A stretch of DNA of 64,000 bases from Pseudomonas rhizosphaerae (GCF_000761155.1 NZ_CP009533.1:2108001-2172000); one strand, 5' to 3'; positions 22,265 to 32,114 are shown, counted from the first letter of the stretch. The notes: generated from the sequence alone by a model not told the origin. Translations and numbers: made by a program.

Positions 22265-22924
22265 ATGCCCTCATCTCAACGTTTTTCTACCGTATTCAGT
22301 CGCACCCGCCTGGTTGCCACCGGCCTGTTCACCGGCCTTTTGTTCACTGTTGGCCCGGCCCATGGCGAAGAGGCCCCTGGCAACACCCGCTGGGTCAGCG
22401 ACAACCTGAGTACATTCGTGCGCAGTGGTCCCACCGACGGCTATCGCATCGTCGGTAATTTGAAGTCCGGGCAGAAGGTCGAGCTGCTTTCCACGCAAGG
22501 CGACTACAGCCAGGTGCGCGGCGAAGGCGGTTCAAGCGTGTGGATCCCCAGCAGCGACCTGCAAACGACCCCAGGGCCCGCCGAGCACGTTCCGTTGCTG
22601 ACACAGCAGGTCACCGACCTGAGCGGCAAGCTGCAATCCATCGACGACAGCTGGAAAAACCGCGTACAGGGCATGCAGGAAACCCTGGATGCGCGCAAGG
22701 CGCTGATCGACGAGCTGGAAGCGCGCAGCAAGGCCTTGAATGCCGAACTCAGCGATGCCCAGTCCGAGTTGCGCAGCACTCAGGCGAAATTGGGTGATGA
22801 AAACAAGCACGTGATGATGAGCTACATGGTCTACGGCGGCAGCATCGCCGGCGCGGGCCTGTTGGCCGGGCTGATCCTGCCGATGATGACCCGTGGCCGC
22901 AAGCGGAACGACCGCTGGTTCTGA
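22265..22924 (+). CDS. SH3-domain periplasmic protein anchored at the C-terminus (YgiM-like)
   Basis: 219 aa. An N-terminal signal peptide (hydrophobic LVATGLFTGLLFTVGPAHG, cleavage near residue 34) is followed by a bacterial SH3 domain (about 40-105: WVSDNLSTFVRSG ... VELLSTQGDYSQVR), a coiled coil (about 115-180) and a C-terminal transmembrane helix (SIAGAGLLAGLILPMM) with a basic tail. This is the TIGR04211/YgiM architecture, an envelope protein of unknown function. ATG 22265 was chosen. A GTG at 22253 would add four residues. Confidence 0.85.
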   Translation: MPSSQRFSTVFSRTRLVATGLFTGLLFTVGPAHGEEAPGNTRWVSDNLSTFVRSGPTDGYRIVGNLKSGQKVELLSTQGDYSQVRGEGGSSVWIPSSDLQTTPGPAEHVPLLTQQVTDLSGKLQSIDDSWKNRVQGMQETLDARKALIDELEARSKALNAELSDAQSELRSTQAKLGDENKHVMMSYMVYGGSIAGAGLLAGLILPMMTRGRKRNDRWF

Positions 22925-23013
22925 GGGCCATGCCTACAGTTTGTGCTGAACCTGCAAGGTTGCTTGATGATCTATGGTGTTGCACTCCACATCACCACAG
23001 ATAGAGGCTTGCC

Positions 23014-23727
23014 ATGAACACCAGTGACCTGCTTGAACAACTGCTGCGCGGTCGCAGCGGGCAATCCACAGCCAGCCAGCCCGGCACCACGAAAGGTCAG
23101 GGCGGGCAGGGCGGCCTGGGCGATCTGCTTGGCGGCCTGCTCGGTGGTGGCCGCGGCGCGTCGGGTGCAGGTGGGCTGGGCGGGCTGGGTGGTCTGGGAG
23201 GGATGCTTGGCGGCTTGCTCGGTGGGCGTGGCGGGAGCCGATCCGGTTCCGGCAAGTATGCCGCGCTGGCTTCGCTGGGGATGATGGCGTTCAAGGCTTA
23301 TCAGGCCTGGCAGCAACAGCAGGCCAACGCGCCACAGCAGGCGTTGCGTACGGTCGATCAATTGTCCGAGCCGGAAGCCGAAGGTCACAGCCATGCGATC
23401 CTGCGGGCGTTGATTGCCGCGGCCAAGGCCGATGGGCGGGTTGATGCACAAGAGGAAGCCGCGATCCGCGCCGAGTTGACCGCGCATGCCGAGGACGCAC
23501 AGTTGCAGCAATGGCTGGATGCCGAATTGGCCCGGCCGTTGGATGCGCAAGAGCTGGCCAGTGCGGCCGATGGCCCAGCCATGGCTGCCGAGATGTACCT
23601 GGCCAGCGTGATGCTGATGGGTCAGCAGGATGCCGGCGAACGCGCCTGGCTTGACCAGTTGGCAGTCGCCTTGGGCCTGGCGCCGGAACTGCGCGCCCAG
23701 CTCGATCAACAAGCCAAGGCGCAATAA
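23014..23727 (+). CDS. DUF533 (YebE-like) protein with Gly-rich N-terminus
   Basis: 237 aa. The first 85 residues are rich in Gly-Leu repeats (LGGLLGG, GLGGLGG). They are followed by one hydrophobic stretch (KYAALASLGMMAFKAYQAW) and a helical TerB-like C-terminal domain (about 115-235) with ILRALIAAAKADGRVDAQEE, whose DGRVD loop resembles the TerB metal site. The family is of unknown function and is probably membrane-associated. ATG 23014 sits after an AGAGG site. Confidence 0.87.
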   Translation: MNTSDLLEQLLRGRSGQSTASQPGTTKGQGGQGGLGDLLGGLLGGGRGASGAGGLGGLGGLGGMLGGLLGGRGGSRSGSGKYAALASLGMMAFKAYQAWQQQQANAPQQALRTVDQLSEPEAEGHSHAILRALIAAAKADGRVDAQEEAAIRAELTAHAEDAQLQQWLDAELARPLDAQELASAADGPAMAAEMYLASVMLMGQQDAGERAWLDQLAVALGLAPELRAQLDQQAKAQ

Positions 23728-23779
23728 TCCCATCCCAACAGCCGTACGGCGATGCTGCAGGCCAACCCCATGCACCGCC

Positions 23780-23982
23780 GACGCGGCTCGCGCCGCTGCT
23801 ACAGGAAATCACCCACACGTGCGCCCCACACCCCCGTAGCAGCGGCGCAAGCCGCGTCCAGCCGCCCCCCAAATCCAGCAAATACCCCACACCCCGTAGC
23901 AGCGGCGCAAGCCGCGTCCGACCGCACCGCAAATCCTGCAAATACCCCCCGCCTCCCGTAGCAGCGGCGCAAGCCGCGTCCA
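23780..23982. repeat. REP array: one inverted plus three tandem copies
   Basis: One reverse copy (GACGCGGCTCGCGCCGCTGC, 23780-23802) and three forward copies of GTAGCAGCGGCGCAAGCCGC at 23836, 23896 and 23958, i.e. with 60- and 62-base periods. The spacers between them are also similar (CCGCACCGCAAA, AATACCCC), so whole REP-plus-spacer units were duplicated. It fills the gap between convergent DUF533 and xthA genes. This is not a CRISPR because the repeats are themselves palindromic and the spacers are alike. Confidence 0.9.
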
Positions 23983-24008
23983 GCCGCACCGCAAACTCCT
24001 ACGGATTG

Positions 24009-24827
24009 TTACAAAGACCCCAGCTCCAACCATATCGGCGCATGGTCAGACGGTTTCTCCATGGCCCTCAGGTCGTAATCGATCCCGGCGGCCTTCACCC
24101 TGGGCAGCAACCCGTGGGACGCCAGGATCACATCGATACGCAACCCCCGCTTGGGCTCGTCCTCGAAACCACGGCTGCGGTAGTCGAACCAGCTGAACCG
24201 GTCTGTAACCTCCGGGTGCAAATGGCGGAAACTGTCCACCAGGCCCCACTGCTGCAACCGCTGCATCCATTCGCGCTCTTCGGGCAGGAAACTGCACTTG
24301 CCAGTCTTCAGCCAGCGCTTGGCGTTGTCCGCACCGATACCAATGTCGCAATCCTGCGGCGAAATGTTCACGTCACCCATCACGATCAGCGGCTGATCGT
24401 TGCTGAATCCCGTGTCCAGCAGGGTTTGCAGATCGCTGTAGAAACGACGCTTGGCAGGAAACTTGGTGGGATGGTCGCGGCTTTCACCCTGGGGGAAGTA
24501 ACCATTCATGACCGTCACCACTTGCCCTTCAGCATCGGCGAACGTGCCACGGATGAAGCGGCGTTGCGCGTCTTCTTCGTCACCGGCAAAGCCTTTGTCG
24601 ATACTCAGCGGCGCGGCGCGGGACAGCAGCGCGACCCCGTAATGACTTTTCTGCCCATGAAAGTGGACGTGGTACCCCAGCGCCTCGATCTCGGCTTGGG
24701 GAAATTGCTCATCCGACACCTTGGTTTCCTGCAGGCCGATCACATCCGGCTGGTACTTGTCGATCAACGCCGCCAGCTGATGGGGGCGGGCACGCAAGCC
24801 GTTGATGTTGAACGAGACGAGTTTCAT
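24009..24827 (-). CDS. xthA: Exodeoxyribonuclease III
   Basis: 272 aa, full length for XthA. Motifs in order are [10 protein letters not shown] (Asn at residue 7), [12 protein letters not shown] (catalytic metal Glu about residue 34), [22 protein letters not shown] (Asp/Asn pair about 150), and KPSDHAPIW at the end (catalytic Asp-His). It is an AP endonuclease and 3'-repair phosphodiesterase in base excision repair. ATG 24827 ([11 protein letters not shown]) is the family start. The upstream open frame of 46 residues is not protein-like. Confidence 0.96.
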   Translation of the reverse strand: MKLVSFNINGLRARPHQLAALIDKYQPDVIGLQETKVSDEQFPQAEIEALGYHVHFHGQKSHYGVALLSRAAPLSIDKGFAGDEEDAQRRFIRGTFADAEGQVVTVMNGYFPQGESRDHPTKFPAKRRFYSDLQTLLDTGFSNDQPLIVMGDVNISPQDCDIGIGADNAKRWLKTGKCSFLPEEREWMQRLQQWGLVDSFRHLHPEVTDRFSWFDYRSRGFEDEPKRGLRIDVILASHGLLPRVKAAGIDYDLRAMEKPSDHAPIWLELGSL

Positions 24828-24976
24828 GGTCGCGGATCCTGGCAAATGGACGATGCTAACGGAGTGTGGTCCGGGGGACCAGCACGGCAGGCATGATTTG
24901 CCTGCGCCGGGCACGGAACCCCTGAGCGTGCGGATCGTCCATTGACTACTCGTTGCACTCCTCAAGGACAGACCCG

Positions 24977-25627
24977 ATGCTCCAGACCTCGACCACCGCT
25001 GCAGAAGTACGTCAGCTCGATGGTGGTTATGCGCGCGAAACCCGTGCGCTGCTCTATCAGACCTATCTTAAAGATCCGACCTTTGCCTATCTGTTCGAAG
25101 CCGATCGCCCTGGCTTCGAACGGCGTGTGCGTTCGACGGTTCGGCAACTGGTCAACCAGCACTTTCTCCAGGACCTGCCTGCCCTGGGCTTGTTCTTCGA
25201 TGACCGCCTGGCCGGCGTGGCACTGGTCGCACCGCCGCAGCGCCGTCTGGGCATCACCGAGAGCTGGGCGTGGCAGTGGCGGATGATGCTGGGCACCGGC
25301 GTGGAAGGCACTCGCCGCTACCTCGAGTACCATCACGCCGTGCAGGAGTGCCTGCCGTCGGATGCCGTGCACGTGCTGCCCCTGATGGGTTTGCACCCGG
25401 ATTTCCAGGGCCCCGAACTGGCCGAGCAATTGCTCACCGCGGTGCACAACTGGTGCGCCCAGGACCCGACCTCCGAAGGCGTGGTGCTGGACACCGGCAA
25501 TCCACGCTACCTGGCCTTTTTCGAGCGGCAGGGCTATACCCAGATTGGCGAAGTGGTTTTGGGGCCGGTTGTGGAACATGTGTTTTTCCACCCCAGCCCT
25601 GAAACAGTCGGTTACGCACAGGGCTGA
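24977..25627 (+). CDS. GNAT-family N-acetyltransferase
   Basis: 216 aa. The GNAT core lies in the second half: [21 protein letters not shown] resembles the acetyl-CoA loop, although the usual R/Q-x2-G-x-G/A is loosely kept (QGPELA), and [25 protein letters not shown] is the classical motif B (N-x-Y-x3-G-F/Y). Substrate unknown. ATG 24977 follows an AGGA site. A TTG 24 bases upstream is possible but poorer. It is divergent from xthA and 66 bases before tamA. Confidence 0.85.
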   Translation: MLQTSTTAAEVRQLDGGYARETRALLYQTYLKDPTFAYLFEADRPGFERRVRSTVRQLVNQHFLQDLPALGLFFDDRLAGVALVAPPQRRLGITESWAWQWRMMLGTGVEGTRRYLEYHHAVQECLPSDAVHVLPLMGLHPDFQGPELAEQLLTAVHNWCAQDPTSEGVVLDTGNPRYLAFFERQGYTQIGEVVLGPVVEHVFFHPSPETVGYAQG

Positions 25628-25692
25628 TCCAGAAGCCTCTCCGATGCCTGGCAGGGTCCAAATCGACATATGGGTCGTGATAGCATTCGCCT

Positions 25693-27420
25693 ATGAATTA
25701 TTCAGGACGATTGGCCGGCAGCCTGGCGCTGCTGGTCGCAAGTATGGCGGCCCAGGCCCAAAGCGTACTCGACGTACGCGTCAACCCTGCCAACCCGGCG
25801 CTCAAGAGCAACGTCGAAGGCTACATCGGCAGCTTGGGTGATCGCGACGGTGAAGCGCTGGTGCGTTTCAGTCGCGGTGCCGAGGAGCAGGCGCAGAAAG
25901 CCGCGCAAGCCCTGGGCTACTACCAGGCGCAAGTCACCAGCGAAGTACAACCGGGCGAAAATCCGCGCCTGCTCCTGCGCATCGAGCCAGGCGAGCCGAT
26001 TCATCTGCGTAACGTCACGGTGCGCGTCGAAGGGCCAGCAGCCCAATTGAAAGCCTTTCGCGTGCCGCGCAGCAGCGAGCTGGCGCCCGGCGCCGTGCTG
26101 AACCACGGTCAATACGAGAATGCCAAGCAACTGATCCTGAACCAGGCCTCGCGCTATGGCTTCTTCAGTGGCACCTTCAGCAAGCAGCGTCTGGCCGTGG
26201 ACCCGCGGGCGGGTGTGGCCGACGTCGAGCTGGTGTACAACAGCGGTCCGCGTTTCAAGCTGGGCAAAGTGAGCTTCGAGGGCGACACGCCGTTCGACGA
26301 GGAACTGCTGCAACGCATGGTGCCGTTCAAGGAAGACACCGCCTACGACTCCGAACTTATCGCCGAACTGAACCAGGCCCTGCAATCGAGCGGTTATTTC
26401 GAAGGCGTGCGGGTCGATGCCGCACCCACGGCCGCCAATGAGCGGGTCATCCCCGTGGACGTGCAACTGACCACGCGCAAGCCGCGGACCATGGGCCTGG
26501 GCCTGGGTTATTCGACCGACGTCGGTCCGCGCGGCAAGGCCAACTGGACCCGCCATTGGGTCAATCCCCAGGGCCACAGCTATGGCGCGGAAATGGAACT
26601 CTCGGCGCCACGGCAGAACGTCGGGCTGTGGTACGACATTCCCCTGGATCCACCCCTGACCGACAAGCTGCGCTGGGCCGGTGGCTACCAGTACGAAGAG
26701 CTGGCCGACACCGACAGCCTGAGCAAGCTGCTCACGTTCGGGCCGGAATGGCACAGCAAGCTGCCCAGCGGCTGGCAACGGGTCATCTCTTTGAAGTGGC
26801 AACGCGAAGAATACCGGCTCGGCGACGACACCGGCCTGAGTACCTTGCTGATGCCGGGGATCAGCTACACCTACCTCAAGAGCGATAACAAGGTCGATCC
26901 GCACAACGGCTACCGTGTGCAGTTCGATGCACAGGTGGCCAAGGAAGGGCTGCTGTCGGACACCAACCTGTTGCATGGCAACGTAATGCTCAAGGGCTTG
27001 ACCACCGTGGCACAGAATCACCGTTTGCTTGGCCGGGTGCAGTTGGGCGGCAATGCCACCAACGGCTACAAATCCGTTCCTCCTTCGTTGCGCTTCTTCG
27101 CCGGTGGCGACCAGAGCGTGCGTGGCTACGATTACCAGACCCTGTCACCGGAAAACTCCGACGGCGATCGCATCGGCGGCCGCTACATGGTGGCCGGCAG
27201 TGTCGAGTACCAGTACTCGATTGCCGAGAAATGGCGCCTGGCAACCTTCATCGACAAGGGCAACTCGTTCAACGACCTGAAATTCGCCGACCTCAAGACC
27301 GGCATCGGCGTGGGTGTACGCTGGGTGTCGCCGGTGGGTCCGATCCGTCTCGACCTGGCCCACGCCATGGATGACGATGGCGGTGTGCGTCTGCACTTTT
27401 CCATGGGGCCGGAACTATGA
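25693..27420 (+). CDS. tamA: Autotransporter assembly factor TamA (Omp85 family)
   Basis: 575 aa, the usual size. A signal peptide (LAGSLALLVASMAAQAQS, cleavage near residue 23) is followed by three POTRA domains (about 24-260) and a 16-strand outer-membrane barrel (about 265-575). The barrel carries FFAGGDQSVRGYDYQTL, the Omp85 VRGY/F loop-6 motif. With TamB it forms the translocation and assembly module linking inner and outer membranes, involved in outer-membrane protein insertion and lipid transport. Its TGA overlaps the tamB ATG. Confidence 0.95.
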   Translation: MNYSGRLAGSLALLVASMAAQAQSVLDVRVNPANPALKSNVEGYIGSLGDRDGEALVRFSRGAEEQAQKAAQALGYYQAQVTSEVQPGENPRLLLRIEPGEPIHLRNVTVRVEGPAAQLKAFRVPRSSELAPGAVLNHGQYENAKQLILNQASRYGFFSGTFSKQRLAVDPRAGVADVELVYNSGPRFKLGKVSFEGDTPFDEELLQRMVPFKEDTAYDSELIAELNQALQSSGYFEGVRVDAAPTAANERVIPVDVQLTTRKPRTMGLGLGYSTDVGPRGKANWTRHWVNPQGHSYGAEMELSAPRQNVGLWYDIPLDPPLTDKLRWAGGYQYEELADTDSLSKLLTFGPEWHSKLPSGWQRVISLKWQREEYRLGDDTGLSTLLMPGISYTYLKSDNKVDPHNGYRVQFDAQVAKEGLLSDTNLLHGNVMLKGLTTVAQNHRLLGRVQLGGNATNGYKSVPPSLRFFAGGDQSVRGYDYQTLSPENSDGDRIGGRYMVAGSVEYQYSIAEKWRLATFIDKGNSFNDLKFADLKTGIGVGVRWVSPVGPIRLDLAHAMDDDGGVRLHFSMGPEL

Positions 27421-30400
27421 GGCCGGCGATCAAACGCGGTGTGCTGATCGCCCTGGCAACGCTAGTCGGGTTGTTGCTGATGGTGGTATTGGCTGTCTCG
27501 GTAGTGTTGGGCACGCAAGCCGGCAGTCGCTGGGCGCTGGCCCGAGTGCCCGGGCTGACCCTGGAAAATTTCCAGGGTACTTTGGGTGGTCACTGGCAGG
27601 CAGACACGCTGGTCTGGCAACAGGGGGCGACGCGGGTCGAGGTCCATGCGCCTGAAATGGCCTGGTCGCCGAGCTGCCTGTTGCGCATGACCCTGTGCAT
27701 CGACACCTTGCACACCGACGCCATTCTCGTGCAACTGCCCGCCAGCGAAGCGCCAGCCAGCGACGGCCCGATCACCTTGCCCGATCTGCAGCTGCCCGTG
27801 GCGATCGAGCTGGGCGATGTGCGTATCGGCAGCCTGCAACTGGACGGCGTGCAGCAGCTCAGCGGTCTGGAGCTGGCGGCCCACTGGACCGCCGATGGCC
27901 TGAAAATAGACCGCGCGCACCTGCAGCGCGACGAACTGGTACTGGACCTGGACGGCACCCTGCGCCCTGGCGGCCAATGGCCGCTGGACCTCAACGCCCA
28001 GGTGCAATTGCCCAAGGTGGACGACAAGCCCTGGCACGTCACGCTCAACGCCACGGGCGATCTGCTCGACACCCTCACTCTGGACGGGGAAAGCACGGGT
28101 TACCTGCCAGCGTTGATCGCCGGCACCGTGAAACCCCTGGCCGAGCACTTGCCGGCGCAGCTGCGCATTTTCAGCGAGGCATTCAAGCCCAGCGCCGGGC
28201 TGCCCGACACGTTGGCATTCAATCAGCTGGAGCTGCTGGCCAAGGGTGATTTGCAGGCCGGCTATGCCATCGATGGCCATGCCAGCCTGCCGGCCGAGCA
28301 GGCACCCATGACCCTGTTGCTGGGCGCGCAGGTGGATGCCAAGGGGGCTGTGGTGGAAACCCTGGACCTCTCGTCCAGCGCCAAGCAGCATCTGCGCGTG
28401 TCCGGTAGCGTGGATTGGCAGCAAGGCTTGGCCGCGAAGGCGAAGATCGACTGGCTGGATTTCCCCTGGCACCGCTTGTACCCGGTGATTGCCGAGCCTG
28501 ACGTGAAGGTGCGGCGGTTCAACGGCGAGATCGACTACCGGGACGGCCACTACCTGGGCAACCTCGAGGGTGCATTCGATGGCCCGGCCGGAGCATTCAC
28601 CCTGGTCACCCCGTTCAGCGGCGACCTGCAGCAAGTCTTCCTGCCGCAGTTGGAACTGGTGGCCGGGCAGGGCAAGGCGGCAGGGCACCTGAACCTCAAG
28701 TTTGCCGACGGCATCGCCTGGGACACCGCCCTGGACCTCAGCGCCATCGACCCTGCCTACTGGGTCGCGCAAATGCCGGGCAGCCTCGCCGGTCCACTGC
28801 GCAGCACAGGCGAATTCAAGAACGAACAACTCAAGCTCGACGCCAACCTGGACCTCAAGGGTCGCTTGCGCGGCCAGCCGGCGGTGCTCCAGGCCAAGGC
28901 CCAGGGCGCCGGTGAGCGCTGGACCCTAGGCAACCTCGACGTTCGTTTGGGCGATAACCGCATCCAGGGCCAAGGCAGCCTGGCGCAGCAGGTACAGGGG
29001 CGGCTGGCTATCGATCTGGCCCGCCTCGGGCAACTGTGGCCCGGTCTGCAAGGCCAGCTCAAAGGCCAGCTCGACGCCGCTGGCACCCTGCAAGCACCGC
29101 AGGGCCAACTCAAGCTGCAAGGCCGCGAATTGGCGCTGGACACTAATCGTCTTCGGAACCTGACCCTGGAAGCTGCGCTCGATCGCGCCCAGCGCGGCAC
29201 ACTGGATTTGACCGCCGCAGGGATTCGCGCAGGTGAAACCGACCTGGGCACCCTGACCGGCAAGGCCTCCGGCGATATCAAGCGGCAACAGTTGCAACTG
29301 GCCCTCAAAGGCCCCCAGCTCGCCCTGGCGACCAGCCTGGACGGTACGCTGGACAAAGGCTTCAGCGCGCAGAGCAGTTGGCGTGGACGCCTGGCCAGCG
29401 GCTCGGTCCAGGCCGGTGGCCAGGACTGGCGTCTACAGGCACCTGCACGTCTGGAATACCTGGCCGGTGGCCAGGTCAATTTCGGTGCCCACTGTTGGCG
29501 TTCCGGGCAAGCCAGCCTGTGCGGCGAGGACCAGCGCCTGGCACCGCAGCCGCGGCTGCGCTACCACCTCAAGCAGTTCCCGCTGGAGAGTCTTGCCCAG
29601 TGGCTGCCCAAGGATTTCGCCTGGAAGGGCATGCTCAACGCCGATGTGGCAGTCGACGTACCTGCAAGCGGTCCTGCGGGCCAGATCACCATCGATGCCG
29701 GCAATGGCACCTTGCGCATGCGCAACAAAGACCAGTGGGTCGACTTCCCGTACCAGACCCTGCGCCTGAGCAGTCGCTTGAACCCCAAGCGGATCGACAC
29801 CGAGCTTGATTTCCGCGGTGATCGCCTGGGGCAACTGCAGGTCAGCACCCAGATCGATCCGATCCCCGACAGCAAGCCGATCACCGGCAGTTTCCGCCTG
29901 GCCGGGCTTGACCTGTCCATCGCTCGTCCCTTCGTGCCCATGGTCGACACCTTGAAGGGCCAGCTCAACGGCAGCGGGCAGATTTCAGGGTCTTTGATGG
30001 CCCCCCAGGTCAACGGTAACGTTGCCCTCAGTGGTGGCGAAATAGCTGGCCCGGAGCTGCCCACTACCCTTGAAGACCTGCAATTGCAGGCGCTGATCGC
30101 CGGTGAAAGCGTCCGCCTGCAAGGCAGCTGGAAAAGCGGCAAGACGGGCCAGGGCTCGTTGGGCGGCACTGTCGCCTGGGCCAACGCCCTGGATGTGGAC
30201 GTGCAGCTCAAGGGCTCGCGCCTGCCGATCAACGTCGAACCCTATGCGACGCTGGAAGCGGCACCTGACCTGAGCATCCAGATGAATGGCGAAAGGCTTG
30301 CCGTCTCCGGCAAGGTGTTCATTCCCAAAGGCGCCATCGTCGTCCGGCAGCTACCGCCGTCCACGGTCAAGCTGTCCGATGACGTAGTGATCGTCGGCAA

Positions 30401-31118
30401 CCAGACCGAGGAGGGCAAGACACCCCTGCCCATGGCCATCGATATCGATGTGGAGGTGGGCCAGGAAAAACTCACCTTCAACGGCTTCGGCCTGAGTGCC
30501 AACCTTGCCGGTCACGTGCACATCGGCGACAACCTCGATACCCGAGGCGAGCTGGCGCTCAACGATGGGCGCTACAACGCCTACGGCCAGCGGCTGACCA
30601 TACGCCGCGCGCGCCTGTTGTTCGCCGGGCCGATCAGCCAGCCTTACCTGGATATCGAAGCGATCCGCACCACGGGTGACGTGATCGCCGGGATCCGCCT
30701 GACCGGCAACGCCGAGCAGCCCACCAGCGAGGTGTTCTCCGAGCCGACCATGAGCCAGGAGCAAGCGCTTTCGTACCTGGTGCTGGGACGTCCATTGGGC
30801 AACAGCGGCGAGGACAACAACATGCTCGCCCAGGCGGCGCTTGGGTTGGGCCTGATGGGCAGTTCGGGGGTGACCAGCAAATTGGCTACCGACCTGGGCA
30901 TCGAGGATTTCCAGCTCGACACCCAGGGCAGTGGAGACGCTACCAGTGTGGTGGCCAGCGGCAACCTGTCCGAGAAGCTCAGCCTGCGCTATGGGGTGGG
31001 CGTGTTCGAGCCGGCCAATACCATCGCTCTGCGCTACCTGTTGAGCAAGCGCTTGTACCTGGAAGTGGCCAGTGGCGTCGCCAGCTCGCTGGATCTGTTC
31101 TACAAGCGCGATTTCTGA
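27417..31118 (+). CDS. tamB: Translocation and assembly module protein TamB
   Basis: 1233 aa AsmA/VPS13-like protein. An N-terminal signal-anchor helix (about 8-33, LIALATLVGLLLMVVLAVSVVLG) is followed by a very long beta-taco region rich in LxLxG patterns and the C-terminal DUF490 domain (about 880-1233). It ends in an amphipathic strand ending YKRDF, the type of terminus that contacts TamA. It bridges the periplasm as a hydrophobic groove for phospholipids. The 4-base ATGA overlap with tamA fixes the start. Confidence 0.95.
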   Translation: MRPAIKRGVLIALATLVGLLLMVVLAVSVVLGTQAGSRWALARVPGLTLENFQGTLGGHWQADTLVWQQGATRVEVHAPEMAWSPSCLLRMTLCIDTLHTDAILVQLPASEAPASDGPITLPDLQLPVAIELGDVRIGSLQLDGVQQLSGLELAAHWTADGLKIDRAHLQRDELVLDLDGTLRPGGQWPLDLNAQVQLPKVDDKPWHVTLNATGDLLDTLTLDGESTGYLPALIAGTVKPLAEHLPAQLRIFSEAFKPSAGLPDTLAFNQLELLAKGDLQAGYAIDGHASLPAEQAPMTLLLGAQVDAKGAVVETLDLSSSAKQHLRVSGSVDWQQGLAAKAKIDWLDFPWHRLYPVIAEPDVKVRRFNGEIDYRDGHYLGNLEGAFDGPAGAFTLVTPFSGDLQQVFLPQLELVAGQGKAAGHLNLKFADGIAWDTALDLSAIDPAYWVAQMPGSLAGPLRSTGEFKNEQLKLDANLDLKGRLRGQPAVLQAKAQGAGERWTLGNLDVRLGDNRIQGQGSLAQQVQGRLAIDLARLGQLWPGLQGQLKGQLDAAGTLQAPQGQLKLQGRELALDTNRLRNLTLEAALDRAQRGTLDLTAAGIRAGETDLGTLTGKASGDIKRQQLQLALKGPQLALATSLDGTLDKGFSAQSSWRGRLASGSVQAGGQDWRLQAPARLEYLAGGQVNFGAHCWRSGQASLCGEDQRLAPQPRLRYHLKQFPLESLAQWLPKDFAWKGMLNADVAVDVPASGPAGQITIDAGNGTLRMRNKDQWVDFPYQTLRLSSRLNPKRIDTELDFRGDRLGQLQVSTQIDPIPDSKPITGSFRLAGLDLSIARPFVPMVDTLKGQLNGSGQISGSLMAPQVNGNVALSGGEIAGPELPTTLEDLQLQALIAGESVRLQGSWKSGKTGQGSLGGTVAWANALDVDVQLKGSRLPINVEPYATLEAAPDLSIQMNGERLAVSGKVFIPKGAIVVRQLPPSTVKLSDDVVIVGNQTEEGKTPLPMAIDIDVEVGQEKLTFNGFGLSANLAGHVHIGDNLDTRGELALNDGRYNAYGQRLTIRRARLLFAGPISQPYLDIEAIRTTGDVIAGIRLTGNAEQPTSEVFSEPTMSQEQALSYLVLGRPLGNSGEDNNMLAQAALGLGLMGSSGVTSKLATDLGIEDFQLDTQGSGDATSVVASGNLSEKLSLRYGVGVFEPANTIALRYLLSKRLYLEVASGVASSLDLFYKRDF

Positions 31119-31122
31119 AGCC

Positions 31123-31154
31123 TCACCCCTAGCCTGCGCACCGGCCAGGGGTGA
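31123..31154. terminator. Inverted repeat between convergent tamB and Mor-like gene
   Basis: TCACCCCT (31123-31130) and AGGGGTGA (31147-31154) form an 8-bp stem with a 16-base loop just after the tamB stop and just before the end of the Mor-like gene. It probably ends both transcripts, though neither side has a T-run. Confidence 0.45.
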
Positions 31155-31159
31155 ATGCT

Positions 31160-31534
31160 TTACCCTGCAAGGCTGCGACGGATATTGCCGATCTGGCGCT
31201 GGCTCAAGCCGTACTTGTGCGCCAGTTCGCTGCGTGACGTGCCGTTGCGCGTCTCGTGGTGGATCTGCTGGTTGCGCCATTGCCGCAGGAAATGATCGGC
31301 CTTGGGGATCTCCAGGGCCATGCCAGCGAAGCGCTGGATCAAGGCGGCTACCGTTTTGGCTTCAAGGTGTTCGGCCAGGCCCGTGCGTTGCGGGTGCTTG
31401 GGTATGTATCGTGGGCGTCCGCCGTACAGCTGGGTCAGGCGATAGGCTTGTTCGACGCCAATGCATTCGATCAGCACTTGCAGGGAATGAGGGAGTTGCT
31501 CGACGTCGATCAGCTGAAGCTGTTGGGTGTTCAT
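31160..31534 (-). CDS. Mor/C-family (phage Mu middle operon regulator-like) transcriptional regulator
   Basis: 124 aa. The C-terminal helix-turn-helix (ELAHKYGLSQRQIGNIRRSLAG, about 102-123) and the preceding RLTQLYGGRPRYIPK element match the Mor transcription activator family, which in phage Mu turns on middle and late genes as a dimer. No phage genes surround it, so it is a domesticated or orphan copy. ATG 31534 (MNTQQLQL) has AAGGAAGT upstream. The gene converges with tamB. Confidence 0.8.
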   Translation of the reverse strand: MNTQQLQLIDVEQLPHSLQVLIECIGVEQAYRLTQLYGGRPRYIPKHPQRTGLAEHLEAKTVAALIQRFAGMALEIPKADHFLRQWRNQQIHHETRNGTSRSELAHKYGLSQRQIGNIRRSLAG

Positions 31535-31841
31535 GGTGACTTCCTTGTGGCAGCACTTGGCCAATCCGGCCGGCCGTCATTCTTGTCCAGGCGCCTTTGT
31601 GGCTCTAGGAGTCAAGGGGTCTCTGGATGTGGGCAGGTTCCGACAGGTGTGTCAGAAAGCTCCACCACGAGTCCACATGGCCACAGCCAGTTGACCAGAC
31701 ACTGAAGGCCAACCCTTGTTGGCCTTGGCATTGTAAAATGCAATTTTCCCGCGCTGATCCGACTTCGGCTCATGCGCGCTCCATGCAAAAAGTCATAACC
31801 CGGATACCTAAGCCGGCCAACACCACTGTCAGGACCTTCAG
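31535..31841. other. 307-base intergenic region with a perfect hairpin
   Basis: Divergent promoter region for the Mor-like gene (minus) and a small membrane protein (plus). Its one notable element is AAGGCCAA (31705-31712) and TTGGCCTT (31719-31726), an 8-bp perfect inverted repeat with a 6-base loop. No T-run follows. It could be an operator or leader hairpin. No coding sequence is supported here. Confidence 0.5.
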
Positions 31842-32033
31842 ATGACCCAAGCTCAACGTATCAAATATTCCTTGCTGATCGCCCTGGTGGTGCTGCTGGC
31901 AATGCTCGGTCTGTCCTACCTGCAGACCCAGGGCGTCATCACCGAAAAAGTCTTCCAATACATTGCCATGGGCATTGCCGTGCTGGTGGTGGTGATCAAT
32001 GGCGTGATGCGTCGCAAGGTCAAGCGCCCTTGA
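31842..32033 (+). CDS. Small two-helix membrane protein, 63 aa
   Basis: MTQAQRIKYS leads into helix 1 (LLIALVVLLAMLGLSYL), a short loop (QTQGVITEKVF), helix 2 (YIAMGIAVLVVVINGVM) and a basic tail RRKVKRP that should stay in the cytoplasm. Function unknown. The ATG at 31842 follows AGGACC at suitable spacing and the codon use is typical of the genome, which supports a real gene. Confidence 0.8.
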   Translation: MTQAQRIKYSLLIALVVLLAMLGLSYLQTQGVITEKVFQYIAMGIAVLVVVINGVMRRKVKRP

Positions 32034-32114
32034 GCGTGCAGCCCTTGAACTAATTTTTCGGCTCGATGCTCCAAGACAGTGCAGCACACATCAATCACTG
32101 TTATGGAGTGCCCC

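Noticed and set aside
23780..23982. Regularly spaced repeats resembling a CRISPR array
   Set aside because: Repeats are palindromic REPs found all over the window, spacers are similar to each other, and there are no cas genes.
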